Shown piece after piece: positions 32,376 to 42,400 of a stretch of 64,000 nucleotides of DNA. A program made the position numbers and the translations under genes. Below the pieces are notes generated by a model that saw nothing but the letters and a program-made list of their open reading frames with translations, made no database searches and was not told where the DNA came from. Source of the stretch: Phymatolithon calcareum (lineage: Eukaryota; Rhodophyta; Florideophyceae; Hapalidiales); assembly GCA_977006965.1 (NCBI GenBank), contig OZ345385.1, forward strand, positions 930,001 to 994,000. The letters run 5' to 3'. Every line of letters starts with the position of its first letter. The first letter of the stretch is position 1.

Positions 32376-33966
32376 TAAATACATAGGGCATGACAGCAAC
32401 TGCTTTGGAGGATTACTGTAACCTACTGGCTGTTCCAAGAGCAACCAGAGACGTAGAAGAGGTACATTGGGTCGTACGAGACGTCCAAGCAATGACCCGA
32501 CACTCACAATTCGAAAAGGGGCTGGACTATCTCAAGAACAAAATATCTGCAAAGTACTCAGATTTCCTCTGCAGGAGATGAAACAAAAACGTGGTGCATT
32601 ATCGACCGAGGTGTTTCGCAGGGCTCCCCGCTTAGTCCGTGCCTATATAGCATATTCATGGATACGTTCACGCTTCCGACCACAGCAAGTGGAGTCGCAT
32701 GAAGCCTTCTAGACGTGCTAGCCTCTTAGGGGAACAAAGCAATCATGATCATCATGGATACGTTCGCCAAAGCCGCCGCCCAAGTAACAAGAACAGTGTC
32801 TGACCATCCAGCGCAGCTATTTGCGGATGACGTTCTTCTTCAGGCAAAGAATGCAAAAGGATTGCAAAAACTGTTGGACATAGCTACGAAGTGGGCAGCC
32901 GAGAACTCAATGAAATTGAACACAAAGCCAGGAAAGAGCGAGGTCCTTAAGTACAAAGGACTCCCAAAGAAGAAATTCTTCCTTCAGTAAATGAGCCGCA
33001 CCAGGCCTGGAGACTGTCCTACCTCGGGATCAGTTTGAACAACAACGGAGTTACCGACGATACAGCAATCTCAAGAGTTCGGAATGCGATGGGATGCATA
33101 CAAAAACTCCGCCAAACTGGCTTGAACGTCAGAGGACTCCAACCAACCACGTGCATCAGGATTTTCAAGTCGTTGATTCTCCCCAAATGGGAGTATGCCA
33201 TTCACCTGACCCCGATCACGAAACGACTACTATCGGCCATTGAATCAGCAGAAGGTCTTTTCTACAGATACGTTTTCGGAAAATATGCCGAGTATCGAAG
33301 GGAGAGGATGCGAGTGCTCTGCCGTCTCGCCAGCCCACAGATGAGAAGAATGCACCAGGCTGAAAGGTTCGCCTCAAGCTTGGTAAGACGGAGGAAGTTC
33401 TTGCAGCTTTCAGAAGAATACCAGGGAAAAGAAGATGACCTGGAAGACGTATCAAAGGACTTTGGTTATCTCGGGGAAGAGGAACACCTTAAAGAAACTC
33501 TGAAACAAGCGGAAGAAGGCATGGTGTCAAAAAAGCGACGCCTACAAGCAACAGTCAAAGTATGGTCGTTAGAAGAAGAGGGCCGGACAGTTAAAATCCC
33601 GATCGACGTACCGAGCAACCTACCAGGAGTGCTCTATATGAGGGACAGAACTACGCGGTTGAGATGCCTGCGAGCCATTTTCAACAGAGCTCTTTTGTGG
33701 CGAAAATCCATTCTGGGGAAGTACTTTGGGACTCGTGCTGTGGTAGAGCTTATCGTTTTGCAACGTATACTACGGTCTATGAAGATGGACCAAGAAGCGG
33801 AATATGAATGCAAAAAACTTACTCGGGCCGTCACAGGGAGAGAAATTCGAATTAAGGAGATATTAGAAGGAGAGTAAAGAGATGAGTATCGAAAACAGCG
33901 AGAAGCTGCCCTTTTACTCAATTTGAGGCATTGGGAGCTTTTAAAATAAATCAACATATATCCCCT
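32376..33966 (+). mobile_element. LINE-A, RT to 3' end
   Basis: 5'-truncated LINE-A starting immediately after the left hAT terminus. GVSQGSPLSPCLYS (frame from about 32,608) is interrupted by an 84-bp LINE-D insertion and resumes FMDTFAKAAAQ, then LFADDVLLQAKN (about 32,817-32,852, FADD catalytic motif). After a frame break at about 32,990 the ORF 33,035-33,877 (280 aa) gives the thumb and C-terminus (ILPKWEYAIHLTPITKR, ESAEGLFYRYVFGKYAEYRR, RTTRLRCLRAIFNRALLWRK). The 3' terminus GGAGCTTTTAAAATAAATC is at about 33,931-33,949. It is the most complete LINE-A in the window. Confidence 0.85.
32670..32753 (+). mobile_element. 84-bp LINE-D 3' end insertion with target duplication
   Basis: A very short LINE-D 3' terminus (AGCAAGTGGAGTCGCATGAA and CCTCTTAGGGGAACAAAGC, ending in an ATC-type tail) sits inside LINE-A. 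It is flanked by ATGGATACGTTC at 32,658-32,669 and 32,754-32,765. Without it the LINE-A RT frame runs through. This is a severe 5' truncation from target-primed reverse transcription, or a SINE-like derivative. Confidence 0.9.
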
Positions 33967-34459
33967 TAAAAGCATCGCTATTCAAGGATGAAGGTGATTC
34001 TCTGGAGCTCAACAGAAAGCGAAAAATTCCGTATGATATCCTCGAGGCTATCCCTGCGATCCTAAGGCTACCGAAAGTACGACATCGTCAATTGGCAGTT
34101 AAGTGGGCATTTGGAAGGTTTCCCCTCTGAGCACGACAAGTCTAGAAGAAAATTTTGGTACGAGTGTGCCATTTCTCATGGACAGCGTTGTCGACCAACT
34201 ATCAAGATATCACCTGACCGAAGAAGAGACCAAGATGACTGAGCAGGCACTGGACCAGTTACTCTTCTTTACTATTGTGTTTTATGATGACATGGAATGA
34301 TTTTCCATCTCCAAGCTTTTCCCCTATCTTCCATAGGGTTTTTTGCAGCTAGGGTTGCCACAAGAGCATATTGGCCAGCTGCTGTAGAAAGTAGCAACTG
34401 AAACGCATCTCCTTTACAGTCTCAAGTGTTACTGAGAGCGTTAAATAAACCAATTTTTT
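33967..34459 (+). mobile_element. LINE-E 3' end
   Basis: Plus-strand equivalent of the 2.3-2.66 kb fragment. It has KALLFKDEGD and RKRKIPYDILEAI, then RHRQLAVKWAFGR, then after a frame break at about 34,125 the C-terminus FFTIVFYDDME (ends 34,300). A 3' untranslated region includes CTCAAGTGTTACTGAGAGCG and a terminal TTAAATAAACCAATTTTTT. A LINE-D copy is inserted in its tail. Confidence 0.7.
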
Positions 34460-34929
34460 GTTTCAAAAGCCTCTGTAGACTACTTACGAACACGGCGCTA
34501 CCGCTTCCGCTTCGCTTACGCCTCTGGAGAGCCTCCGTCGTATCGACTTTGATATATGGATGTGAATCCTGGAATCTAACAACACTAATTCTGAAAAAAC
34601 TGAACGGTACCGTATCGAAGATGCTGGCCGCGATGACGAAAAGGACGATAGCCGAAGAAGCAAGAGAGCCCTCACAGGAGGTGATACAATGGATTAAGGA
34701 CCATCGCTGGGGATGACTAGGACATGTTCTACGCATGGGTGAGAACAGGCTCGTTCGCAGGATACTGCTACAATGCGTACCCAGAACATATGCTTCTCTC
34801 CTTGGCGATATCCCAAACCAAAATATCGAATCGTCCATAAAAGACGCTTCCGACCACAGCAAGTGGAGTCGCATGAAGCCTTCTAGACGTGCTAGCCTCT
34901 TAGGGGAATAAAGCATCATCATCATCATC
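34460..34929 (+). mobile_element. LINE-D, 5'-truncated, with 13-bp target duplication
   Basis: A 470-bp copy. The coding remnant (34,460-34,905) gives LRLRLWRASVVSTLIYGCES, then LGHVLRMGENRLVRRILLQC and a terminal SKWSRMKPSRRASLLGE. The tail is (ATC)n at 34,912-34,929. It is flanked by AAACCAATTTTTT at 34,447-34,459 and 34,930-34,942, inside the tail of LINE-E. This copy defines the family D 3' end used to recognise the short copies at 15.2 and 32.67 kb. Confidence 0.9.
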
Positions 34930-35025
34930 AAACCAATTTTTTTAAAAAAACGTCAAATAAGTGCGTTCTTTAATCAACCGGTTGCCGTTTGCGCCAATCG
35001 ACTGAAAGTGTTCTAGATGATAAAA

Positions 35026-35964
35026 CTAAATTCGCCGCATTCTTTTCGGCAGGTCCTCGCAGAGCTTGAGATTCTCGTCGAGCAGGGACTGCAATCGCAA
35101 GATTGTCGCTGCATCATTCTGCGCTTTGTTTTCCATTCCTGATATCAGATCATTGTCCTTCTTTTTTTCCTCCTCTATTCTAGCTATGGAGCCCAATAGT
35201 TCTTGCTCCCGCGCTTGGAGACAAGAAATATCCCCCTTGTCCTTTGCCATCTGCGATTCAAGTCCAAAAATCTCCGCCTTCATTGTTGCAGCTCTCCTCG
35301 TGGCTTCCGTCAGTTCCGCTTTTGCCATCAGCAAGTAGGAAGATATGCTTTCCGCGTGCGTTTTGATCATTTCAAATGGAGATTCATCCATGTTCACAGC
35401 ATCTGATGGCGCGCCTGTGCCGGACTGATCGCGTCGAGAGCGGAACAACTGGCGCTCTACGTCCGGGATGCGATTCACGAATTTGGCAGCCGTATGGCCC
35501 AAGGCTGGGGATATGCCCAGATCTGGAGGGAGCACGCGCAATGCATCGTCCTCGCCACTGTCATCTCGGAGAGCCTCAGGTGAGGACACTTCCCTTGCCA
35601 TGGGCTCTTCGAAACAAGGGTAGATGAAGCCATGCTTCCATGCCTGCTTGAACCCGTTCACTCTAACTTTCTGTGCCCCGGGAAACCTGTAAAACGCTTT
35701 GATGCGCCTGAGCGAAGATGATGATGATGACGAGAAGGAGGAGAGAGGAGTCACCCAAAAATCCAGCTGCAAAGATTTCCATAGTTCGCTGCAAGTATCA
35801 CATAGAGCTTGCGGAGGAACGCAAAATGTGAATATGACTGTTAGCTGTTCTGCCTTGCATGAATTGTTGCAATTACTGCAAAATGGATTGGCGACCAGAA
35901 GAGCGCGAACTGGAGGCCCATTATTTCGACTTAAACGTGAGCGACGGCCTTGAAGATTTGACAT
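35026..35964 (-). CDS. Cys-containing N-terminus plus coiled-coil protein, hypothetical
   Basis: Intact 312-residue ORF. The N-terminal part has two Cys pairs (FCSNCNNSC, LCDTCSELW) that could bind zinc, followed by a Ser run and FYRFPGAQKVRVNGFKQAWK. The middle is acidic and proline-containing. Residues about 205-305 are a strong heptad-like coiled coil (ESISSYLLMAKAELTEATRR, LGSIARIEEEKKKDND) ending MRRI. It lies alone in the spacer of the inverted duplication. I do not recognise the family. The architecture suggests a scaffold or DNA-associated protein, which is speculation. The start is the only Met near the beginning, giving MSNLQGRRSR. Confidence 0.6.
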   Translation of the reverse strand: MSNLQGRRSRLSRNNGPPVRALLVANPFCSNCNNSCKAEQLTVIFTFCVPPQALCDTCSELWKSLQLDFWVTPLSSFSSSSSSSLRRIKAFYRFPGAQKVRVNGFKQAWKHGFIYPCFEEPMAREVSSPEALRDDSGEDDALRVLPPDLGISPALGHTAAKFVNRIPDVERQLFRSRRDQSGTGAPSDAVNMDESPFEMIKTHAESISSYLLMAKAELTEATRRAATMKAEIFGLESQMAKDKGDISCLQAREQELLGSIARIEEEKKKDNDLISGMENKAQNDAATILRLQSLLDENLKLCEDLPKRMRRI

Positions 35965-36389
35965 TTCCTTGGGCCGGTCAATTTTGGAGCATCATCGCAG
36001 GTGCCTTTCTGTCACCTGGACCCCGTTGCATTGGTTGCGCATATTTAGTGCTGTTTTCAGCGTCTTAGTTTCGGCGATGCCAAACAACTTTGTTTCTCTG
36101 ACGACATAACAGACCGCAGCGGCCATATAGCAACGGATTTACAATAGCGTGATTTTGAAATGGCATCTGGCAATACTGTGCACCTGTAGAGACCGAGCAC
36201 CTCCTTAATTAACGACTAGTGCTCATCCTGTAACAGTTCTATCAGTCACTGTCGTGCTCTTGCGGATAATCTCGTTAACAACGACATATCAGCACCTGAG
36301 CAGACATTGTCGTTCTCTTGCTAATAATGCCGATACTTGAAAGATGCTGTTGAAGCAAGAAGCAGCATTGGAATGAATAATCTCGTTGT

Positions 36390-36560
36390 GGCTCACAAGT
36401 AAGGAAATGGCGTGAATCGAGATGAGATCGAGGCCGAGAGACTTTACAAATAGTCAAATAAAGTTGATAACAATCCAGCTGAGATGTATGACTTGGCAGT
36501 ATTGTACATGTGGGGAGACCCTGAAGGTCGAACTATGGTAATATCGATGCGTCGTAGGGC
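36390..36560 (+). pseudogene. Sel1-repeat relic
   Basis: A degenerate plus-strand reading gives EAERLYK, a stop, then NPAEMYDLAVLYMWGDPEG. This parallels the Sel1 fragment at 16.0-16.4 kb (EAEKLYKQAV, NPIAMYNLAILYMSGD). Stops prevent translation. It is either an old paralogue or a captured fragment. Confidence 0.5.
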
Positions 36561-37080
36561 ATTATTTCTGAGCTTACCGATCTAGAAACGGAGCTCGAAC
36601 CGCTGTATACTCTCCAAGTGCAGGTAAGGAGGTTTTCTCTCTTGAGTGAGAACAACTATAAGCCGATTTTGTGTAAGAAAATAGAGCTTGAAGAATTAGA
36701 TGATTTTCTTGGCTCTGTGAAGATTCTCGAAACTTGGGGGGGAGGACATAGTACGTGGTGCAAGGGAAAGATAGATATTTACAACTATATACACTTTCAG
36801 TATGAAGCTACAGTAAAGAGTTGGCTCACAAACAAATATATACGATACGAATAATAAGGGAAATTGCCCCGTTCAGGGCTTTTCTTTAGAAAACACAACT
36901 GGCAGTGTGCTTTTTATCGCATAAGTAAATTAGCAGGGCAGTTTTGAAGGCTATGAAGTCATTCCAATACAAGCATCAGCCTAAGATTGAAAAGAAAATC
37001 ATTTTAAATGCTCCCAGAAGTTTCATCGATGAACGGATGGCAGTTATTGATTGTCTTCAACAAACAATCTCTTCCGTTCT
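36561..37080. other. no gene recognised
   Basis: A 78-codon plus frame (36,618-36,854) is present but shows no recognisable features. Otherwise AT-rich sequence. Confidence 0.35.
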
Positions 37081-37089
37081 ATGCATTTG

Positions 37090-39246
37090 CAAATAAAGGA
37101 TTCTGGTAACGAAGTGACCTCATCGATGGACCCATCGAGATGCTGACATATATCCCTTGTAAAAGCACCAAAAACAGCCACGACTGAATATGAATTCGCT
37201 TTGTGTTTTCACACTTTGCGTTTTCACACATTCCGTTCCTTCCGCGCACTGCGCATGCTCGAGCATACTGCAAATTTCACCTCGCTGCACCACAACTCTG
37301 CGCTCAAGACAAAAAGTAGACCCATACGGTCTCTTCGGGATTCGTGTTGTCAATCTGCGACACTCCTGGCCTGGGCAAGTACTGTACTTAGATCCTGCAG
37401 TACAGTGGCGGTATACCAGATACCCTTGCACGTGGAGCCACCGCATTCGACCGCCTTTCTGCACGCCCATATGTTGTCCTTCTACTTTTTCACACACCAT
37501 ATCCCTTCGAAAGTCACAGAGGCACATCTTTGGGTTGCACCCTTGCCCCACAGTCTTGATCAGGTTCTTCTCCAGTGCGCAAACGCCAACCTAGGAAGTA
37601 GACCGGTATTGCTATCACTCCAGTTGCAAAGAGATGACTCACATTTCTGTCCATCACTCCAGGAAGATCTGCAGTCGCTATGATCGGTGCAAAGCTGACC
37701 CATTTCGCGCGGCTTGATACAAAAAGATTTCGCGACCTGCTTAAGAAATGAGGTACACAGCGTCCATGGCATTCATCATTATCCTCGCATCCCTTTCCAA
37801 AAGACTTCTTTTTCTGACAGCTTCCAGGTTCACCACTTCCACTAGCCTTGCAGTACAGCCCCATGCTTTGGTTGCACCCATCTTCGGATCCATTGCAGTC
37901 ACTGCCAAGCAAGCCAATATTATCGACAACGCACCGCTTCCTCTTCTTGGAACATAGCACGCCATCCTCACATACTCTTTCCACTGTTGGATCACATTTC
38001 GCGCCATTCTGTAATCGATGCAAGCATACATTCCAGGCTTGGAACCAATTTAATTGCTGGAATTGCTGAAGGAAAGAGCAATCGTGCAATTCAACTGTTC
38101 GTCGCTTCTTCTTTTCAATTTAAACTGTAATTGGCAATCCCTACTCCAATCGATACTGCAATTCCTACCCTTTACTGCAATTCGTTCACCAATTAGCGAA
38201 GCCTAACTCTTCTTTATTTCCGTTCACCAGGCACGACTTGAGATGGTTGTAGGGGATTGTGTAGCCCTTGTTGTGCTCAAAAACGAAACTGCGGTTTTGA
38301 CTGGAAGGTGCATGTCTCTCCACCCGGGCACTGAAACACTTGAAAAGTCACATTTGTTCGAACACCGGATCCTCGACGAATATTGACATCGCGAAGTTCT
38401 TCGCGGAGCTTCTTCATGAGAAGTTGGACCACCTCTTTCTTCGACGGTTTGCGTGATGGAGGCGACATGGTGAATTTGGCCCTGGCGATAATAACTTAGC
38501 AGTCCCTTTGGCTTTTATAGGAGTACCACCGTACTTCTATGCAGTAGCCATGTTTATCTGATGCAATGTGCTAACATAGACGTATGTTGAAAGTACAAAA
38601 GGGGTACGTATTCAAATGCATCGAACGCGTAAGAAAACGTAGCTTTTTTCTGATGCAGCATATAAATAGAGAAAAACGTAGCGCAATACGTATCGCAATT
38701 GAATCTTCGCGAGAAATACACATTGCAATTAGATGCTCATCTTACCTCGCAAATTTCAATCACGTGTCTATTGTACAATTAACTCGAATTGCAATTAATT
38801 GCAATTAATTGCAATTGCAATCAAATTGGTTCCAAGCCTGATACATTCCCCTTGCCCTTCATTGTAGCGCACCTTAAACCATCCAGGCAGCTGTCAAGCG
38901 AGATACCAGAGCCATCCTTGCTGTAGTAGGTCTTGCATTTCCCCGATTCTCCGACTCGCAGCGAGCACATGCCGAGTTGCTCAACTTCATAATCAACGAA
39001 TTTCTCATCATCTTCAACATCACAGTATTGATGCGATGGACATTCGCCGTCAGATATACATTCATATCTGCGAGCGTTGAAATTAGCCGTCGAAGGCTTT
39101 CTAGTTTCAGCGGCCACATAGAGATATGTCGGAGGGTAAGACATAAATGCTAAGATGAGTATGGCGCGGAGTAGTTGATGTGATTTGTGTGCCATGATTT
39201 CTGAGTAGTTGCCTCTTCCTTCGGATTTCTGGTACGTGGCTGTCAA
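37090..39246 (-). pseudogene. Cys-rich secreted protein gene, right copy, split by hAT element
   Basis: The 5' half (39,246-38,841; signal-peptide start at 39,195) is identical in plan to the left copy. The gene is interrupted by the hAT element at 38,034-38,840 and resumes at about 38,033. The 3' half has CLHRLQNGAKCDPTVERVC, GVLCSKKRKRCVVDNIG, DCNGSEDGCNQSMGLYC and CEDNDECHGRC, then after frame changes at about 37,750 and 37,560 more cysteine pairs down to about 37,100. The repeated C-x(5-8)-C units suggest several small disulphide modules in an extracellular protein. The insertion gives a premature stop a few codons in. Confidence 0.65.
38034..38840 (-). mobile_element. nonautonomous hAT element, right copy, complete with 8-bp TSD
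   Basis: 807 bp, flanked by ATACATTC on both sides (38,026-38,033 and 38,841-38,848), an exact 8-bp target duplication. Ends are CAGGCTTGGAACCAATT and its complement. It contains the same broken BED-finger ORF (38,468-38,277). It is 17 bp longer than the left copy, mainly from extra ATTGCAATTA repeats near one end. The target is the coding region of the Cys-rich gene. Confidence 0.93.
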
Positions 39247-39453
39247 GCGGAGCTCTGCTGCATTTCTATCCGCCGAAGCATGCTCACCAGCAACACTCTG
39301 GACAACTGATAACCTGCACGTTCAACACAGTTCTGCTTAATTTGTAACCGTCAGTGTCTTGCAAACAATAATCTCCAATGTGTTATGAACCCGGCCGAAC
39401 TACTTTACCAATGGCGTCTTCTGACAGACAGTCTATGCATGGACGAACAGCTC

Positions 39454-42400
39454 CTAATCTGCAAAGGAAAGAGCAGCGCGAACAGCTATCCTTCGCCAAT
39501 CCGTCAGACCCAGTAGGACGATGATTTGACTGATTGAGTAATCATGCCGCAAGTGACACTTCTTGACCAGTATAGTTGCACACAGTACTAGGTTGATAGC
39601 ACAGCTCAAATTTCCACACTCGATCGCGGCGGGGTCTGTACCAGTAACGCCAACACAAACCGCGCATGCGATGCGCATGTCGGAGATCTTCTGCTCGAGT
39701 CTGCGCGTTCGCATGACCAGCACGAAATACGCATCGCGCTTTGCAGCTTCACTATCTGTACACGCACTGCAAACACGATTACGTAGCGTTCTTCCTCCAC
39801 AGAGTGCGCATTTCGCAGAGGCATAATACCTGTAGACTGTTTCGCGCAGCGACACCAGCGGCACCAGTGATACCCCCGGAGCGCAGATGCGCACCAAGCG
39901 GTGGGAAAGCGGTGCGGGGAAGCTCCGCAAAGCAGGAGGCGACGCGGACGCCAATGAGGCAAGACACCCTATCCAACGCAGGAATAATTTGCTTCGTAAT
40001 ATAGTAAGTCGCGTTAATTCGCGCCAGTCCATCTCTTTCTGCCAATTGGAACGCCTCTGGAGATACAACGGAGTCGCGTAAAGTTGCGGCTGAACCAGCT
40101 TGTATTACAACAAATGGTACGCGCTCGCCATACCGCGGTGCCGCGCGTGGGTCTTTTTCCATGGCACGAGTGGCGACGATCGCCGCAGGCGGCAGATGAC
40201 CTTCTTTATACGATCCGAGCTTGACGTCCTTTCGGAAGATATACGAGGAGAGAGGCAGTTGTTTGCTAAGGACCCGCTCGAATATACGCTGTATCGAGCG
40301 CTTGACGTGCGAGATATCACGCGTCTCGAACAGCACACGAATCGCTCGCTTCAGGCTTTTCTGTACGAGATCACATGAATCCCGCCGCACTGGTTCGATA
40401 CCTTTTGCATCGAAAATCGGGACGTCCTGGTCCGGAGATTCATAACTGTATCCAACGTACCGCTTCTTGGCTTGAAGCACACAAGGCATGTAAACCTTTT
40501 CAAGTTGCAGTCGTACCGGGACGGGAAAGAGCTCCAGGGATTTAGCAACGATGTGTTCTCCGATACTGAATGCGCACCAGGTACTTTCACGAACAATGAG
40601 TCAGTGTCGCCATAGACAACGCTCGCGCCAGTCTCCTCATTCATTTCGTTGTCCACAAAGTTTATCATTTTTTCGAGCGCATCTCGTCCGCACTGAACAA
40701 TAGCATCCGCGAGGTTTGCACACGGCATGCGCCCAGAAAAGCTGGCAGACGCGTATCCGTACGTCACGTTTGCGATCATTTTAAGACCAAATTGGCGAGA
40801 GTTGAGTAATCGAGCAATGGTGAGATCGTCTTTGCCAGCAGATTTCTGCGCCGCTTTCACCATTATACGAGTGGTCAGGATTTCGTCCAGCATCTGCGGC
40901 AATATACCACGCCTTACTTCAGCAGTCGAGAACGCTTCTCCGTTTGGAGCAACAAATATCCCATCCAAACCTTTATCGCCCAGCGACGACAATTCTGGCG
41001 GTTCGTACCCTTTCACGACGCCAAGATGACGAGGTTCTCCCCAAGTTTGGATTTTGTTTATGTTTCCCATCATAGTGCTGAAGCATAGATTGTGCGCGAT
41101 GATCATGGACGGGTGAAGACTCTGGAAATCAAGCACAATAACGGGATCCACATATAACGCGGACATGGGCTTCATAACAAGAGGCAGGCTTTCCACAGCC
41201 GGCTGCGCGAAACTTGCTCTTTCTGAGCAGCAAGCAACAAGAAATCTCTCTCGTGTGCCACTCGTGCCATCATGCTCTCAACCCGAAACTGACTTCCACG
41301 CGTCGACACGCTCATGAAATCGACGCTGAAAACGCGTGCCAATTCTCCGGTTCGTCCGAGTACATCCAACTTTTCGATGACATCCACCACGAATTCTGTT
41401 CTCCTGCATAAGTAAGAAAGAGCTCGAGGCGCAATTTTTGCCCAGCGCAACATGGTCTCCAAATCGGCAGGTGTATGGCGCGGTAAACGGGTGTGCAACA
41501 GCTCAAGCGCCACACCCTCTGCCGAATAGCATGCGAGTTTGACTTCGCTGCGCACAATACGCCATAGATTCAGGATGTGCCGCCCACGTACGGTCACATT
41601 CACACCCTTACTGCGAAAATACTTCGCCGCAGCACTATCTTCTGCTGGATCTCCCGCCGCAGAATAAGCCCGCACTTTCTCACGTTCAATATCTCGCGTT
41701 ATTGAGCGCGGAAGATGATGAACAATGGCTGCTGCCCTTTCAAGAATATATCCGATAGACGCTGTTTGAGTTTCGAAACCTATTATCACATCAGGGTCGC
41801 ATTGGGAAAATAGTGCAACAAGTCCATCGAGAAGAGCAGACTCGGAGGCAAAAGCTTGGATGTTTTTGGTGGGGGAAAGACGACGACTTGTTCCTCCTGT
41901 TTGGAGCAGGGTCATTGCCGAATGATGTTCAATGTGCTCCCTTGTGTCAACAACGACTGCACAAATAGCCAGTATCGGGTTTCGAGAAGGGTTCGGTTGC
42001 AGCTTTCCAATGACAGAATCTTAACACCGACCGAAAGAGCGTGCTAGTTAGCAAAACATGCCAGAAACGGGTTATTGAACTGATGTAAAAAAATTCATAC
42101 CTCCATAGCAACATAGGTCAGGTTCTGATTCGTATCTAGTCCCGCGGTTTGAGATTTTGCTCCGCTTTCCATACGCGAAAAATGACGGCGATCTGAATCT
42201 ATAGCGAAAAGGCGGTGCGCAAGAAGCACAAAGATGCGTAAATACTAGTCAGAGACTGAGAACAAGTACTGCAATACCGAAACAAAGTTGACGTACCTTG
42301 CGAGGAGCCAATACCCTCATAAAAGCATTTCTCATCGTACTTCGGAGACGGCGGTCTTTCTATGACGGACTTTCCTGTTCGGTTCTTTGCTGCTGGTGAT

